Shown piece after piece: positions 44,700 to 53,624 of a stretch of 64,000 nucleotides of DNA (within the stretch, counting starts at the first letter, position 1; the number at the start of each line of letters is the position of its first letter). The translations under genes and the position numbers were made by a program. The notes beneath the pieces are model-generated. The model did not search any database. It was not told the DNA's origin and saw only the letters and a list, made by a program, of their open reading frames with translations. The stretch lies in the NCBI GenBank assembly GCA_023391425.1, contig JAEWAX010000066.1, forward strand, positions 3,642-67,641, written 5' to 3'. The stretch is from Bacillota bacterium (GTDB lineage Bacteria; Bacillota; Clostridia; Acetivibrionales; DSM-1351).

Positions 44700-45329
44700 A
44701 TGATACTATATTATTGCAGAAAAATTGAAGATGATTTGTTACTCGATGGTAATGTTGATAAGCAACAGTGGAAGCTAGCCGAAGAAGTTATACTGGTTGA
44801 CAATAGCACGGGTGGTAAACCCGAACAAGCCACAAGTGCTAAATTATTATGGAATGATAAAAATCTGTATGTTTGCTTCAGGTGCATGGATACGTATATA
44901 AATGCCACAATGACAGAGTATAACGACAAATTATATGAAGAAGAGGTTGTCGAAGTTTTCATAGATGACAATAAAGATATGAAAACATATATAGAGCTTG
45001 AAGTAAATCCGTTAAATGCCTTACTGCATTATAGTATTCATAATAGCCTTAAAGGGAATATAATTGGCTATGGAAGAGTAGACAGAAATGTTAAGTCAGC
45101 TGTCTTTTGCGATGAATTAAGTGGTGTATGGAGTGTAGAGCTTGAAATACCTTTTTCAGAATTCATTACAGCTGAAAATATCCCACCCAAAAAGGGCGAC
45201 AAGTGGCTGATGAATTTATATAGAATTGACAGGCCTAAGGACAAGAAAGAACAATACATATCCTGGTCTCCTACCGGAGAAGACAATTTTCATTTGCCTG
45301 AAAAATTTGGAGAATTAGTTTTTGATTAG
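44700..45329 (+). CDS. CBM9-like carbohydrate-binding domain protein, cytoplasmic
   Basis: 209 aa. The whole protein is a family 9-like/DOMON-type beta-sandwich: DGNVDKQQWKLAEEV, AKLLWNDKNLYVCFRCMD, EEEVVEVFIDDNKD, YIELEVNPLNALL, WSVELEIPFSEF, NLYRIDRPK...YISWSPTG. There is no signal peptide or membrane segment, unlike most CBM9 modules, which are parts of secreted enzymes. It is the last gene of the galE operon (26 bp after the ROK-like gene). The ribosome binding site GGGGAG is rather far from the ATG. It may bind an intracellular sugar. The role is unknown. Confidence 0.78.
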   Translation: MILYYCRKIEDDLLLDGNVDKQQWKLAEEVILVDNSTGGKPEQATSAKLLWNDKNLYVCFRCMDTYINATMTEYNDKLYEEEVVEVFIDDNKDMKTYIELEVNPLNALLHYSIHNSLKGNIIGYGRVDRNVKSAVFCDELSGVWSVELEIPFSEFITAENIPPKKGDKWLMNLYRIDRPKDKKEQYISWSPTGEDNFHLPEKFGELVFD

Positions 45330-45384
45330 TAATTTGTACTAAGCTTTATGCCAACATATAAAAATTTTATAGAAACCTTGCAAA

Positions 45385-45438
45385 TCAAGGGGCGCACTAT
45401 TATCAAGGGGTGCACTATTATCAAAGGGTGCGGCATTA
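45385..45438 (+). repeat. Three 18-bp tandem repeats running into a terminator
   Basis: TCAAGGGGCGCACTATTA, TCAAGGGGTGCACTATTA and TCAAAGGGTGCGGCATTA follow one another without gaps. The third copy forms the left arm of the terminator at 45428-45472. Confidence 0.7.
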
Positions 45439-45472
45439 TAGGATGAGTAAGAGTCCTGCCGCACGCTTTTTT
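45428..45472 (+). terminator. Terminator of the galE operon
   Basis: GTGCGGCA (45428-45435) pairs with TGCCGCAC (45457-45464), extended inside by AGGA/TCCT, followed by a T run from 45467. Confidence 0.85.
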
Positions 45473-45623
45473 GTTTTTAGTGAGACTCATTAATTCTAGT
45501 AATGTAAGGTGTACCTATTATAGCTCATATTTTATGTTGTTAAACAATTGTATTGCTCAACAGTATACAAAAGTGGTATTATTTACCTGATGTATCATCT
45601 TTATATTTTTGTGAGGTACGACG

Positions 45624-46502
45624 GTGAGTAAAGTAAAGATATCAATCACGGTTTTAATAATATTTGCATTATTTTTAGGAGCAATTCTACTTTTAAACAA
45701 GACTGATTTTACTGGACATAATGAATCAGATAATCTTAACGAAGGCATGAGTAAAGCTGCACTGAGTACTACAACTAATACTGCTACTTCTTCTACAAGT
45801 AAACTGGAGTCGACTGTAAAAGACGAACCAAAAGAAAAAAGTTTGAAGAATTTCACAGATGGTGTTTGGATAAAAAAATATCCTGAGAATTTCGCTTGCT
45901 TTAAATTTGAAACACCTGAAGGTGTAAAAATCATAGCTGACCCTTACATGATTAATGAAATTGTCAAACCGGACATAGTAACTGAAAGTCATCAACATGA
46001 TGATCATACAGACGTTTCAAGACTACAAGGTACATATAAATTAATAAAAGAAACAGGATCATATAATGAAAAGGATATAAGCATAATAGGATATTCTGGA
46101 AAACACAACAAAGGTGATGTGACGGAAACAAACATTATTTATGTGTATGAAATCAATGGAATTCGAATAGCAAATTTCGCTTCACAGGGTGAATTGCCTA
46201 GGGATGAAGTATTGGAAAAAATAGAAAATGTAGATGTTTTACTCATACAAACAAGCATAAAACCGGGATATGCCGATTCCAAGTTGAACTTAGAAGAAAC
46301 TAGAGCTGTTATTAAGAGGCTAAACCCTAAAATAGTAATCCCAGAACATGGTTCTGAGAACTCTGGCAAAGCTCTAGCTACATACCTAGGTTTAAATGTT
46401 GAATTTATTAAAAGTGGTGAAATTGTTGTTACTAGGAGAGAACTTAATGCTTTAAAAAGATTAAGAATTCTAGATTTAGATACATATGTTCGTAAAAATT
46501 AG
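45624..46502 (+). CDS. Membrane-anchored metallo-beta-lactamase-fold protein
   Basis: 292 aa from GTG 45624, GAGG upstream. One N-terminal membrane segment (KISITVLIIFALFLGAILLL) is followed by a Ser/Thr-rich linker, so the rest lies outside the cell. The fold is UlaG-like MBL: ESHQHDDHTD carries the zinc-binding HxHxDH set, and further His residues occur in YSGKHNKGD and IPEHGSENSG. The substrate is unknown; UlaG-like enzymes open lactones or cut phosphoesters. It is monocistronic, close to the esterase lipoprotein gene that follows after 63 bp. Confidence 0.8.
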   Translation: MSKVKISITVLIIFALFLGAILLLNKTDFTGHNESDNLNEGMSKAALSTTTNTATSSTSKLESTVKDEPKEKSLKNFTDGVWIKKYPENFACFKFETPEGVKIIADPYMINEIVKPDIVTESHQHDDHTDVSRLQGTYKLIKETGSYNEKDISIIGYSGKHNKGDVTETNIIYVYEINGIRIANFASQGELPRDEVLEKIENVDVLLIQTSIKPGYADSKLNLEETRAVIKRLNPKIVIPEHGSENSGKALATYLGLNVEFIKSGEIVVTRRELNALKRLRILDLDTYVRKN

Positions 46503-46565
46503 ATGCCTTTAAGGGCTTTTTTCTGGAAACTGTAAAACGAAATAGTTTGGAGGAGATGAAACTAT

Positions 46566-47489
46566 ATGAAATCTCAAAAAAGCATTATACTTATTTTAAT
46601 TATTATGGCTTTCTGCATAAGCGGATGTGGTCAAAAAAACGTCGATACCTCAGCAACAGCAGCAGGATCAGCTACAATAGCATCAACAGCAACTCTTGAA
46701 AAGACTAATTCGGAACGATTCACAAAAATATCTTTATCAAGTAAGGCTCTTAAAAAAGATATGAAGGTCAATATTTATCTACCTAAAGGGTATAGTGAAA
46801 AGAATAAGTACCCAGTACTTTATTTAATCCATGGATATACAGGAAATGAAGATACTTGGTTTCCTGGGTTTTAAGTAGAGAAAAAGGCTGATGCTATGAT
46901 TGATAAAAAAGAGATTGAACCCTTAATCATTGTTGCTCCACAAATTGATAATAGCTATGGGATAAATTCAAATAATTCTCAGCTTCCTATTTCCGCTTTT
47001 AATTCAGGTATGTATGAAGATTATCTCTATAAGGAATTAGTTCCATATATTGATACTACTTACAGCACCATTTCTTCTAGAGAGGGTCGCTATATTGGAG
47101 GGTTATCTATTGGGGGGTGGGTAGCCTTGCATATGGCATTTACTCATGAGGATATGTTTAGTAAAGTGGGTGGTCATAGCCCGGCAATTTTTTTAGACGG
47201 CTATTCAGACGGGGTCATGTCCTTTCTGTATCCAACTGAAGAACTTAGAAATGAGAGAGACCCCCTTAGAGTAGCTCAAAATAAAGATCTTACCAGTTTA
47301 AAGGTATATCTGGATTGTGGTGACCAAGATAGTTACCGATTTTTTGAGGGTTGTGATAAGCTGAACAAGATATTACAATCTAAAGGCGTAGATTCAAAAT
47401 ATTATTTAAATAAAGGAAAGCATGATGGGGCATATTGGGGGGCGAATATAGAAAAGTATCTTATGTTTTATGCTGGTACCTTAAAGTAA
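46566..47489 (+). pseudogene. Esterase D-type lipoprotein gene interrupted by an in-frame TAA
   Basis: GGAGGAG precedes ATG 46566. Lipoprotein signal peptide with lipobox ISGC, Ser/Thr/Ala linker, then an alpha/beta hydrolase of the esterase D/feruloyl esterase type: VNIYLPKGYSEKNKYPVLYL and HGYTGNEDTW. TAA at 46872-46874 (after WFPGF) interrupts the frame, which continues unchanged as VEKKADAMIDKKEIEPLIIV, with nucleophile Ser in GLSIGGW, Asp in LDCGDQD and His in GKHDGAYW. Translation from ATG 46896 would give a 197-aa piece without a signal. Only one base change is needed to restore the gene. Confidence 0.82.
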
Positions 47490-47499
47490 AACGCTTTTG

Positions 47500-47551
47500 A
47501 TAGCAGACTTAACAGGTATTTGCTCAGCCGAATACCTGTTAAGTCTGCTAT
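47500..47551. terminator. Bidirectional terminator between convergent genes
   Basis: A perfect 21-bp stem (ATAGCAGACTTAACAGGTATT and its complement) with a 10-base loop lies exactly between the esterase and the minus-strand kinase gene. Confidence 0.88.
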
Positions 47552-49234
47552 TTAGGTCTGATATTTTAATGTGAAAATTACAGTTGTATTGTGACCCTTG
47601 CTTTCAATTTCCAAGCCATAATCGTTTCCCTCGTAGAGTTTAATTTTGTTATTGATATTAATGAGACCAATATTTATAACTTCGTTAGTTTTCATATTAA
47701 TTTGATTATCTTCAAGTGATTTTTTAATAGTGATTATTTTTTCATCAGGAATACCTATTCCATTATCAAATACATATATTTTTAGGTTATCTCCAGCTTT
47801 TTTTGCTGTTAATTCAATCATTCCATCGCTATCGATTTTCTCTAAACCATGAAAAACAGAGTTTTCAATAATTGGTTGTAAAATCATTTTAGGAATTATA
47901 CAATTTTGAAGTGATTCATCAACAAATATTTGATAATGAATTTTTGTTTGGAATCGTACTGAAATCATATATAGATATTTATCAATAATATCCAGCTCAT
48001 CTTTTAAAGTTACATAATTATCTCCTTTTATTGAATAACGGAACAAATCAGCCATATTAGTACAAATATTTGCAAGCTCCTTTACACCATGAATTAGGGA
48101 GATTCCACGCATACATTGCAGCATATTAAATAAAAAGTGGGGATTAATTTGACTCTGGTATGCATATAGCTGTGTTTCCTTTTTTGATATCTCCATTTCA
48201 TAAAGTTTGGCTTGTGATTCTATGTTCTTTTTATTTAAAGAAGATATTTTATCTAGCAGTTCATTTACATGTGCAGCAATTGAACCTATTTCATTTTTGG
48301 AAGCATGATTTATGCGATTGCTTTCAAAATTAATGTTTTTGATTTGTTTATTTAGGCTGTTAATCGGTCTTATTATTGTCTTATCAACAGCAATAAAGAT
48401 ATACAATAGGAATAGTAAATAAAAAATACCGGTATATATTGAAAAATTGTTAAAAAATGTTGATTTATTATTTATCAAATTAGTTTGTGTTGTACCCCTC
48501 AGAAGAAGATTTGTGTTAGGAATTTTAGATATGGCTTGGTTACTGGCACCTGTATTAAATGATTTCAAATCAAAATTAGAAGAATTGGATAATAACGCTT
48601 TATTAGTATTAATATCAACGAGCTCTATAAATATATCTTTTGAAGAATTAATAAGCTGAGATGCTGTTCTGAATGATGATACCATTGCAACATACCCTAA
48701 CTGTTCCCTATAATGTGTTGTTATTTTTGTAGCAAATATTGGAGTGAAGTGTATTAGATAAGTTTTATTTGAGTTTGCATCGTAATAAGCAGTATAGACA
48801 CTGTTTACAGCTGAATTATTTTGGCTATATGACTTTATGTATTGTTCAAGATTTAAGGATATATAACCAAAAAGGCTTGTTGTATTTTCTGAATTGCACA
48901 AAAGAATATCAACTAAATTTGAATTGTATGTTTTTGAGAGAGATATCGTATCACTTAAATTTTTCTTCGCTTCATTTCTTGTAGCTTCCGATATTGAAGA
49001 AAGAAGAATTTGAGCATATTGGCTGTTCGCAAAAATAGAGGCACCTTTAGACATATTATCAGATTGTATAGAAAGATTAATTTTAATGTTATTAAGCGTA
49101 GATTCACAATATGTTGTCAGTTCTTCGATATGATTCTTTTGAATCTGATACAAATTTAAATAATTGACAAAAGATATAAAGAGTAAAGGAATAATCATAA
49201 TAACTGCAAATTGTTTAAATATTGACTGCTTCAT
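47552..49234 (-). CDS. YesM-type sensor histidine kinase
   Basis: 560 aa. An N-terminal membrane segment (FAVIMIIPLLFISFVNYL), an extracellular sensor region of ~250 residues, a second membrane segment near 275 (IYTGIFYLLFLLYIFIAVDK) and a HAMP-like linker. Then a His_kinase domain with phosphoacceptor H in QINPHFLFNML, and a HATPase domain with N box IIENSVFHGLE and G box DNGIGIP. YesM kinases work with AraC-type YesN regulators to control sugar ABC importers. The partner regulator gene overlaps by 4 bases upstream, and a binding-protein operon is divergent, consistent with that role. The ligand is unknown. Confidence 0.92.
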   Translation of the reverse strand: MKQSIFKQFAVIMIIPLLFISFVNYLNLYQIQKNHIEELTTYCESTLNNIKINLSIQSDNMSKGASIFANSQYAQILLSSISEATRNEAKKNLSDTISLSKTYNSNLVDILLCNSENTTSLFGYISLNLEQYIKSYSQNNSAVNSVYTAYYDANSNKTYLIHFTPIFATKITTHYREQLGYVAMVSSFRTASQLINSSKDIFIELVDINTNKALLSNSSNFDLKSFNTGASNQAISKIPNTNLLLRGTTQTNLINNKSTFFNNFSIYTGIFYLLFLLYIFIAVDKTIIRPINSLNKQIKNINFESNRINHASKNEIGSIAAHVNELLDKISSLNKKNIESQAKLYEMEISKKETQLYAYQSQINPHFLFNMLQCMRGISLIHGVKELANICTNMADLFRYSIKGDNYVTLKDELDIIDKYLYMISVRFQTKIHYQIFVDESLQNCIIPKMILQPIIENSVFHGLEKIDSDGMIELTAKKAGDNLKIYVFDNGIGIPDEKIITIKKSLEDNQINMKTNEVINIGLININNKIKLYEGNDYGLEIESKGHNTTVIFTLKYQT

Positions 49235-49989
49235 TTCTGACTCTCCTTCAAAATTTTTCTATAATCCTTAGGGGAAAGATTACTATATTTCTTAAATACA
49301 TTACTGAAATAGAAGTAATCATGGAAACCTACTAGAGAGGATATTTCATCCAAGGAATAAGATGAGCTCTCTAAAAGTTTTTTAGCCTCCGTTAATCTAA
49401 TATTAGTCAAATATTGTGAAAAAGTCGTTCTCTTGAATTTAGTAAATAAAGAACAACAATAATTGGGATTAAGGTAAAACTTATTTGCAAGACTTTTAAG
49501 TGTTAAGGTTTCAGAAAAATGCGTATCTATATAATTTACCATTTGCTCGAAATTATCAATGTTAACTTCAGTAGTGGTATTATTATCTGCATCGTCGTTC
49601 CTTTCTTGGTTTCTTTTATCTAGACGCTCTTTTACCAATTTCAATGTTTCATAAGCTTCTTTTGGGTTTAGTGGCTTTAAGCAATAACCAGTTGCTCCAA
49701 ACTGTATAGCTTTTTTTGCATATTCAAATTCACCATAACCACTTATAATAATAATTTCACAAGATATGTTTTGTTCTCTGATTTTTTGCATTAACTCTAT
49801 TCCGGTCATATTTGGCATACGTATATCGGTAATTATCAAATCAGGTTTTTGTGTGATTATGTGAACCAATGCAGTCTTAGGATCTTTGAAGGAGTTAGTT
49901 ATACGGAATCCCAGTTCTTCCATTGGTAAAGTCTGCTCAATATCAATAATAGTCCATGGTTCATCGTCAATGATTATTGCTGAATACAT
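49231..49989 (-). CDS. YesN-type response regulator (receiver plus AraC domain)
   Basis: 252 aa. Receiver domain (1-120) with D8-D9 and phosphoacceptor D in LIITDIRMPNMTG, plus TGYCLKPL (Lys). C-terminal AraC DNA-binding domain with two HTH units: LTLKSLANKFYLNPNYCCSL and YSLDEISSLVGFHDYFYFSN. Its stop overlaps the kinase start by 4 bases. It lies divergent to the sugar-binding-protein gene with a 337-bp gap. Direct repeats at 50061-50099 fit an AraC-type site. It probably activates the importer genes at 50327-55507 when the kinase senses sugar. Confidence 0.93.
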   Translation of the reverse strand: MYSAIIIDDEPWTIIDIEQTLPMEELGFRITNSFKDPKTALVHIITQKPDLIITDIRMPNMTGIELMQKIREQNISCEIIIISGYGEFEYAKKAIQFGATGYCLKPLNPKEAYETLKLVKERLDKRNQERNDDADNNTTTEVNIDNFEQMVNYIDTHFSETLTLKSLANKFYLNPNYCCSLFTKFKRTTFSQYLTNIRLTEAKKLLESSSYSLDEISSLVGFHDYFYFSNVFKKYSNLSPKDYRKILKESQK

Positions 49990-50060
49990 ATTGCCTCCAT
50001 ATTTAATTTATAGATGAAATTTCAATTGTAAGATAGTTTTCACAACGGTTTTTTATACGA

Positions 50061-50100
50061 TACTAATAGTTTAGCAAAAAGTACTAATAATTTAAAGCAA
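50061..50100 (+). promoter_or_regulatory. Direct repeats, candidate YesN binding site
   Basis: TACTAATAGTTTAGCA (from 50061) recurs as TACTAATAATTTAAAGCA (from 50082), 21 bp apart, as expected for an AraC-type regulator binding one DNA face. It lies between the divergent YesN gene and the importer operon. The rest of 49990-50326 is AT-rich with no gene. Confidence 0.5.
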
Positions 50101-50326
50101 TAATTTGTTTACATAAATTGAATATAATGGGTTAACATATGAAGTGCTTAAAACTTGAAAACTATATTTCTTAATCATTTGTACATTATAACTAAAAAAA
50201 TGTAAAATTCTCATATAATTTTTGTGATATTATAAATCCTCTGAGAATATTCTATACAATTTAATTGCAGTTAAATATAAAATAAGCTCATCAACATCAA
50301 ATAAATATTTAATGGAGGTTACAACA

Positions 50327-51709
50327 ATGAAAAAAAGGTTATTAGCATTAGCAATGTCGATGACTATGGCTGTTGGTATGTTAGTTGGATGCGGGAATTC
50401 AGGGACAAGTTCAGATTCTACCACCACTGCTAATTCAACTACCAGTAAAACAGCGCAGACAACAAATTCAGATGGAAAGATTACACTATCTTTTTCAACA
50501 TCTGTTTATGTTGAAGAACCCCATCAAAAGGCAATCGATGGATTAATTGCCGCTTATACAAAAGCAAATCCAAATATTAATATTGAAATCTTTGGTGCTG
50601 GCTATGACGGTTACTGGGACAATATTACAACCGAAATACTGGCAGGTAATGAGAGTGATATGATTCAGGTTTATCCTGAAAACATTTCCACCTATAATGT
50701 TATTCGTCCAGCGGGTGTATTTGTGGATTTAACAAGTAATTTGGAGAAATCAGGTTTAAAGGATAAATTAGTTGGGCAGGAATTCTGTACAGTTGATAAT
50801 AAAGCATTAGCTATTTCAAACTACGCTTGGGGAACAACAGGAATATTTTATAGAAAATCGTTATTAGAAAAAGCTGGTGTTGATCCTAGCACAATAAAGA
50901 CTCAAGAAGATTTCAGAAACGCTTGCTTGAAATTTACCGGTAATGGCAAGTATGCTATGGGTGTTGTTTCAGGAACACATGCCTTTACAGTTAGTGAATG
51001 GAACAGATTAATTGCCAGACCTGTATCCGGTGGTTTGTATTTCCCAAATGGGGAGACAGCACCTTATACAGCTGACAAAGTCAATGTTAATTCAAAAGAA
51101 AATGTTTGGGCAGCTCAGTGGTGGCAGAACCTTATTGTCAAAGATAAAGCAGTTAAATTAGTTACCGATAAAAAAGATTCTCGTGAAATGTTCTGGAACG
51201 GGGATGTTCCATTCAATATGGATGGTCCATGGTTCGTTGGAATGACAAAATCAAGGGATACTAAACTTTTGGATGATATCGGTATAATGCCTCAATTTGA
51301 TATTTCATATGAGGGAAAAACATATAAGCCAAATCCAACTAATTATCCACTAGTTACAATGTTAAGCAAAAACTGTAAGAATCCTGAAGAGGCTTGGAAA
51401 TTCCTAGAATGGATGGCATCAGAAGAAGCACAGAAAATCATTGCTGAGTGCGGTATGATTCCAAGTAATTTGGACTACTCAACAAGTGATGAATACATCA
51501 AAAATCATTCCCTCGAATATGGTATTGTTGATTTTATGAAGAATAATTATACAGATTTAGTTGCTGACCCTAATATCCCTCAGTTGGGTGAAATCTCCCA
51601 AATCATGCTGGATGCAGGACAAGCTATGTTCTCTGAACAGGCGGCTGATCCACAGAAAAAATTAGATGAAGCTGCAAAAGCAATTAAAGAGGTTATGTCA
51701 AGAAAGTAA
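50327..51709 (+). CDS. ABC transporter sugar-binding lipoprotein
   Basis: 460 aa from ATG 50327, with GGAGG at 50314 (the ATG at 50312 precedes it). Lipoprotein signal peptide with lipobox LVGC (KRLLALAMSMTMAVGMLVGC), a Ser/Thr linker, then an extracellular solute-binding protein family 1 fold (ISLSFSTSVYVEEPHQ-like start, PFNMDGPWFVGMTK, EEAWKFLEWMASEEAQKII). It captures a sugar outside the cell for the two permeases encoded downstream. No ATPase gene is nearby; such clostridial importers commonly use a shared MsmK/MalK-type ATPase. A stem-loop follows the gene, allowing higher expression than of the permeases. Confidence 0.92.
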   Translation: MKKRLLALAMSMTMAVGMLVGCGNSGTSSDSTTTANSTTSKTAQTTNSDGKITLSFSTSVYVEEPHQKAIDGLIAAYTKANPNINIEIFGAGYDGYWDNITTEILAGNESDMIQVYPENISTYNVIRPAGVFVDLTSNLEKSGLKDKLVGQEFCTVDNKALAISNYAWGTTGIFYRKSLLEKAGVDPSTIKTQEDFRNACLKFTGNGKYAMGVVSGTHAFTVSEWNRLIARPVSGGLYFPNGETAPYTADKVNVNSKENVWAAQWWQNLIVKDKAVKLVTDKKDSREMFWNGDVPFNMDGPWFVGMTKSRDTKLLDDIGIMPQFDISYEGKTYKPNPTNYPLVTMLSKNCKNPEEAWKFLEWMASEEAQKIIAECGMIPSNLDYSTSDEYIKNHSLEYGIVDFMKNNYTDLVADPNIPQLGEISQIMLDAGQAMFSEQAADPQKKLDEAAKAIKEVMSRK

Positions 51710-51717
51710 GAAAATAA

Positions 51718-51781
51718 CCTGTAAACGGTGTGATTATTAAAATTTTCAACCAATTTCTTATAACCACACCTGTCTTACAGG
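51718..51781 (+). other. Intercistronic stem-loop between binding protein and permease genes
   Basis: CCTGTAA (51718-51724) pairs with TTACAGG (51775-51781), and GGTGTG (51727-51732) with CACACC (51765-51770). No T run follows, so it likely protects the upstream message rather than ending it. Confidence 0.6.
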
Positions 51782-51861
51782 CCCAGTAAGGTATAGAGGG
51801 GATAGGTGATATCACATAACGTAAATATTGTATTCTACTAAATTAACAATCGAGGTTGCTT

Positions 51862-52767
51862 ATGAAAAATATTAACAAGATAAAGAAAAAGAAGGATTAT
51901 GCACCATATTTTTTTATCGCTCCCTTAGTAATAATAATATTTGTTTTCTTAGCAATACCTATTATCAAAGCGGCAACTATGAGCTTTCAATATTGGTATA
52001 TAGCAAAACCATCTGCTAATGGAAATTATTTTGTGGGATTTGACAATTATAGTAAAGTACTAACTGACAAATATTTTTTAAATTCTGTAAAGGTAACAGT
52101 AATTTATATTGTAATTACGGTAACTGCAAGATTTATTATAGGTTTTTTAGTAGCATTATTATTGAATCATGCTTTTAAAGGAAGAGGTCTGGCAAGATCC
52201 TTGTTGATTATCCCTTGGGCAGTGCCAGAGGTTGTAGCTTGCTTAGTTTGGATACTAATGTACGATAAGGATTATGGTATTATAAACTTTTTGTTAAATA
52301 ATGCAAATATTCTAACACATAATATAGCATATCTTCAGGATGTTAAAATAGCTTTGCCGGCAGCGATAGCAGTAAATATATGGAAGGGTTTTCCGTTTGT
52401 CGCCATTATGTTATTAGCCGGGATGCAAAGTATATCTAAAGATTTATATGAAGCAGCTGATATGGATGGAGCTAATTCATTACACAAAATCAAACACGTA
52501 ATAATTCCATCAATTAAACCAGTTTCAATGATAGTTTTCCTACTCTTAATCATATGGACAATTAAAGACTACGCAATAGCTTATGTTTTAACTAAGGGTG
52601 GCCCATCGAGAGCAACTGAAATATTAACAATTTATGTTCAGCAAAATGCATTCAAATACTTTGATTTTGGAAAAGCATCTGCTGCAGGTATGATCTTGCT
52701 AGTATTTTCATTAATTTTTACATTTATATATTTCAAAGTTTTACAAGGAGGTGAGAAAGAAGTATGA
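51862..52767 (+). CDS. ABC sugar transporter permease, MalF/UgpA type
   Basis: 301 aa from ATG 51862, GAGG six bases upstream; TTG 51856 is less likely. Six membrane segments (FFIAPLVIIIFVFLAIPII; VTVIYIVITVTARFIIGFLV; others). The binding-protein-dependent transport signature is EAADMDGANSLHKIKHVIIP, the EAA loop that docks on the ATPase. It pairs with the MalG-type permease that overlaps it by 4 bases, forming the membrane channel for the sugar bound by the upstream lipoprotein. Substrate unknown. Confidence 0.92.
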   Translation: MKNINKIKKKKDYAPYFFIAPLVIIIFVFLAIPIIKAATMSFQYWYIAKPSANGNYFVGFDNYSKVLTDKYFLNSVKVTVIYIVITVTARFIIGFLVALLLNHAFKGRGLARSLLIIPWAVPEVVACLVWILMYDKDYGIINFLLNNANILTHNIAYLQDVKIALPAAIAVNIWKGFPFVAIMLLAGMQSISKDLYEAADMDGANSLHKIKHVIIPSIKPVSMIVFLLLIIWTIKDYAIAYVLTKGGPSRATEILTIYVQQNAFKYFDFGKASAAGMILLVFSLIFTFIYFKVLQGGEKEV

Positions 52768-53606
52768 AGAATTCAAAATTAGCACATATATTAATCATTT
52801 TCACAGTAATACTGATATGCGCAGTCACATTATTCCCGTTTATTTGGATGATTTCAACTTCTTTCAAGCCTGCAAATGAAGTCTACAGTTATCCGCCGAC
52901 TTTTGTACCTATAGAACCATCTATTAATGGTTATATTGAAATTTTAACAAAAAATTCTTCAAGCTTTAATTTTATTAATTGGACTGCAAATAGTACGGTT
53001 ATTGCAGTATTTACCACGATATTCTCTATGATTATTGCAACAACGGGAGGATATGGTCTTTCAAGATTCAAGTTTAAATTTAAAGGAGCATTAACTTATA
53101 CTATTCTAACTTCACAGGTATTACCTGGTTCACTACTCATTGTACCTCTTTACATCATAATGGGTAACTTGAAATTGCTTGATACTCATTTAGGATTAAT
53201 TTTAGCATATGCTACTTTTTCAGTACCATTTTGCACATGGATGATGAAAGGCTTCTTTGATACTATTCCAGCAAGCCTTGACGAAGCGGCGATGGTAGAT
53301 GGAGCAAATAGATTCAGGTTATTCACTACTATAATTATACCACTTACAGCTCCTGGACTGGTAGCAACAGGATTGTTCTCATTTATCACAGGCTGGAATG
53401 AATACTTATTTGCAAGTGTTTTCATGAAGAGCTATAAGAATTGGACATTACCAGTTGGTATTGCCAGCTTTCAGGGACAGTACACGACAGATTGGGCAAC
53501 AATTATGGCAGGCTCTGTATTAATTACATTACCTGTCGTGGTTTTATTCTTAGTATTACAAAAGCATTTGGTCAGTGGAATGACAGCTGGTGCTGTTAAA
53601 CAATAA
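52764..53606 (+). CDS. ABC sugar transporter permease, MalG/UgpE type
   Basis: 280 aa, start overlapping the MalF-type stop by 4 bases (ATGA), GAGG upstream. Six membrane segments (ILIIFTVILICAVTLFPFIW at the N-terminus, then SFKPANEVYSYPP). The EAA loop is DEAAMVDGANRFRLFTTIII. Second half of the permease. It is followed after 18 bp by a dehydrogenase gene with its own GGAGGG site, so the whole set is one operon. Confidence 0.93.
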   Translation: MKNSKLAHILIIFTVILICAVTLFPFIWMISTSFKPANEVYSYPPTFVPIEPSINGYIEILTKNSSSFNFINWTANSTVIAVFTTIFSMIIATTGGYGLSRFKFKFKGALTYTILTSQVLPGSLLIVPLYIIMGNLKLLDTHLGLILAYATFSVPFCTWMMKGFFDTIPASLDEAAMVDGANRFRLFTTIIIPLTAPGLVATGLFSFITGWNEYLFASVFMKSYKNWTLPVGIASFQGQYTTDWATIMAGSVLITLPVVVLFLVLQKHLVSGMTAGAVKQ

Positions 53607-53624
53607 AATTTTGGAGGGAATACT

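Noticed and set aside
13520..46874. Reassigned TAA codon in this organism
   Set aside because: Many intact genes here (kdgA, tnsA, the LytTR regulator and others) end at TAA at the expected length, so TAA is a normal stop.
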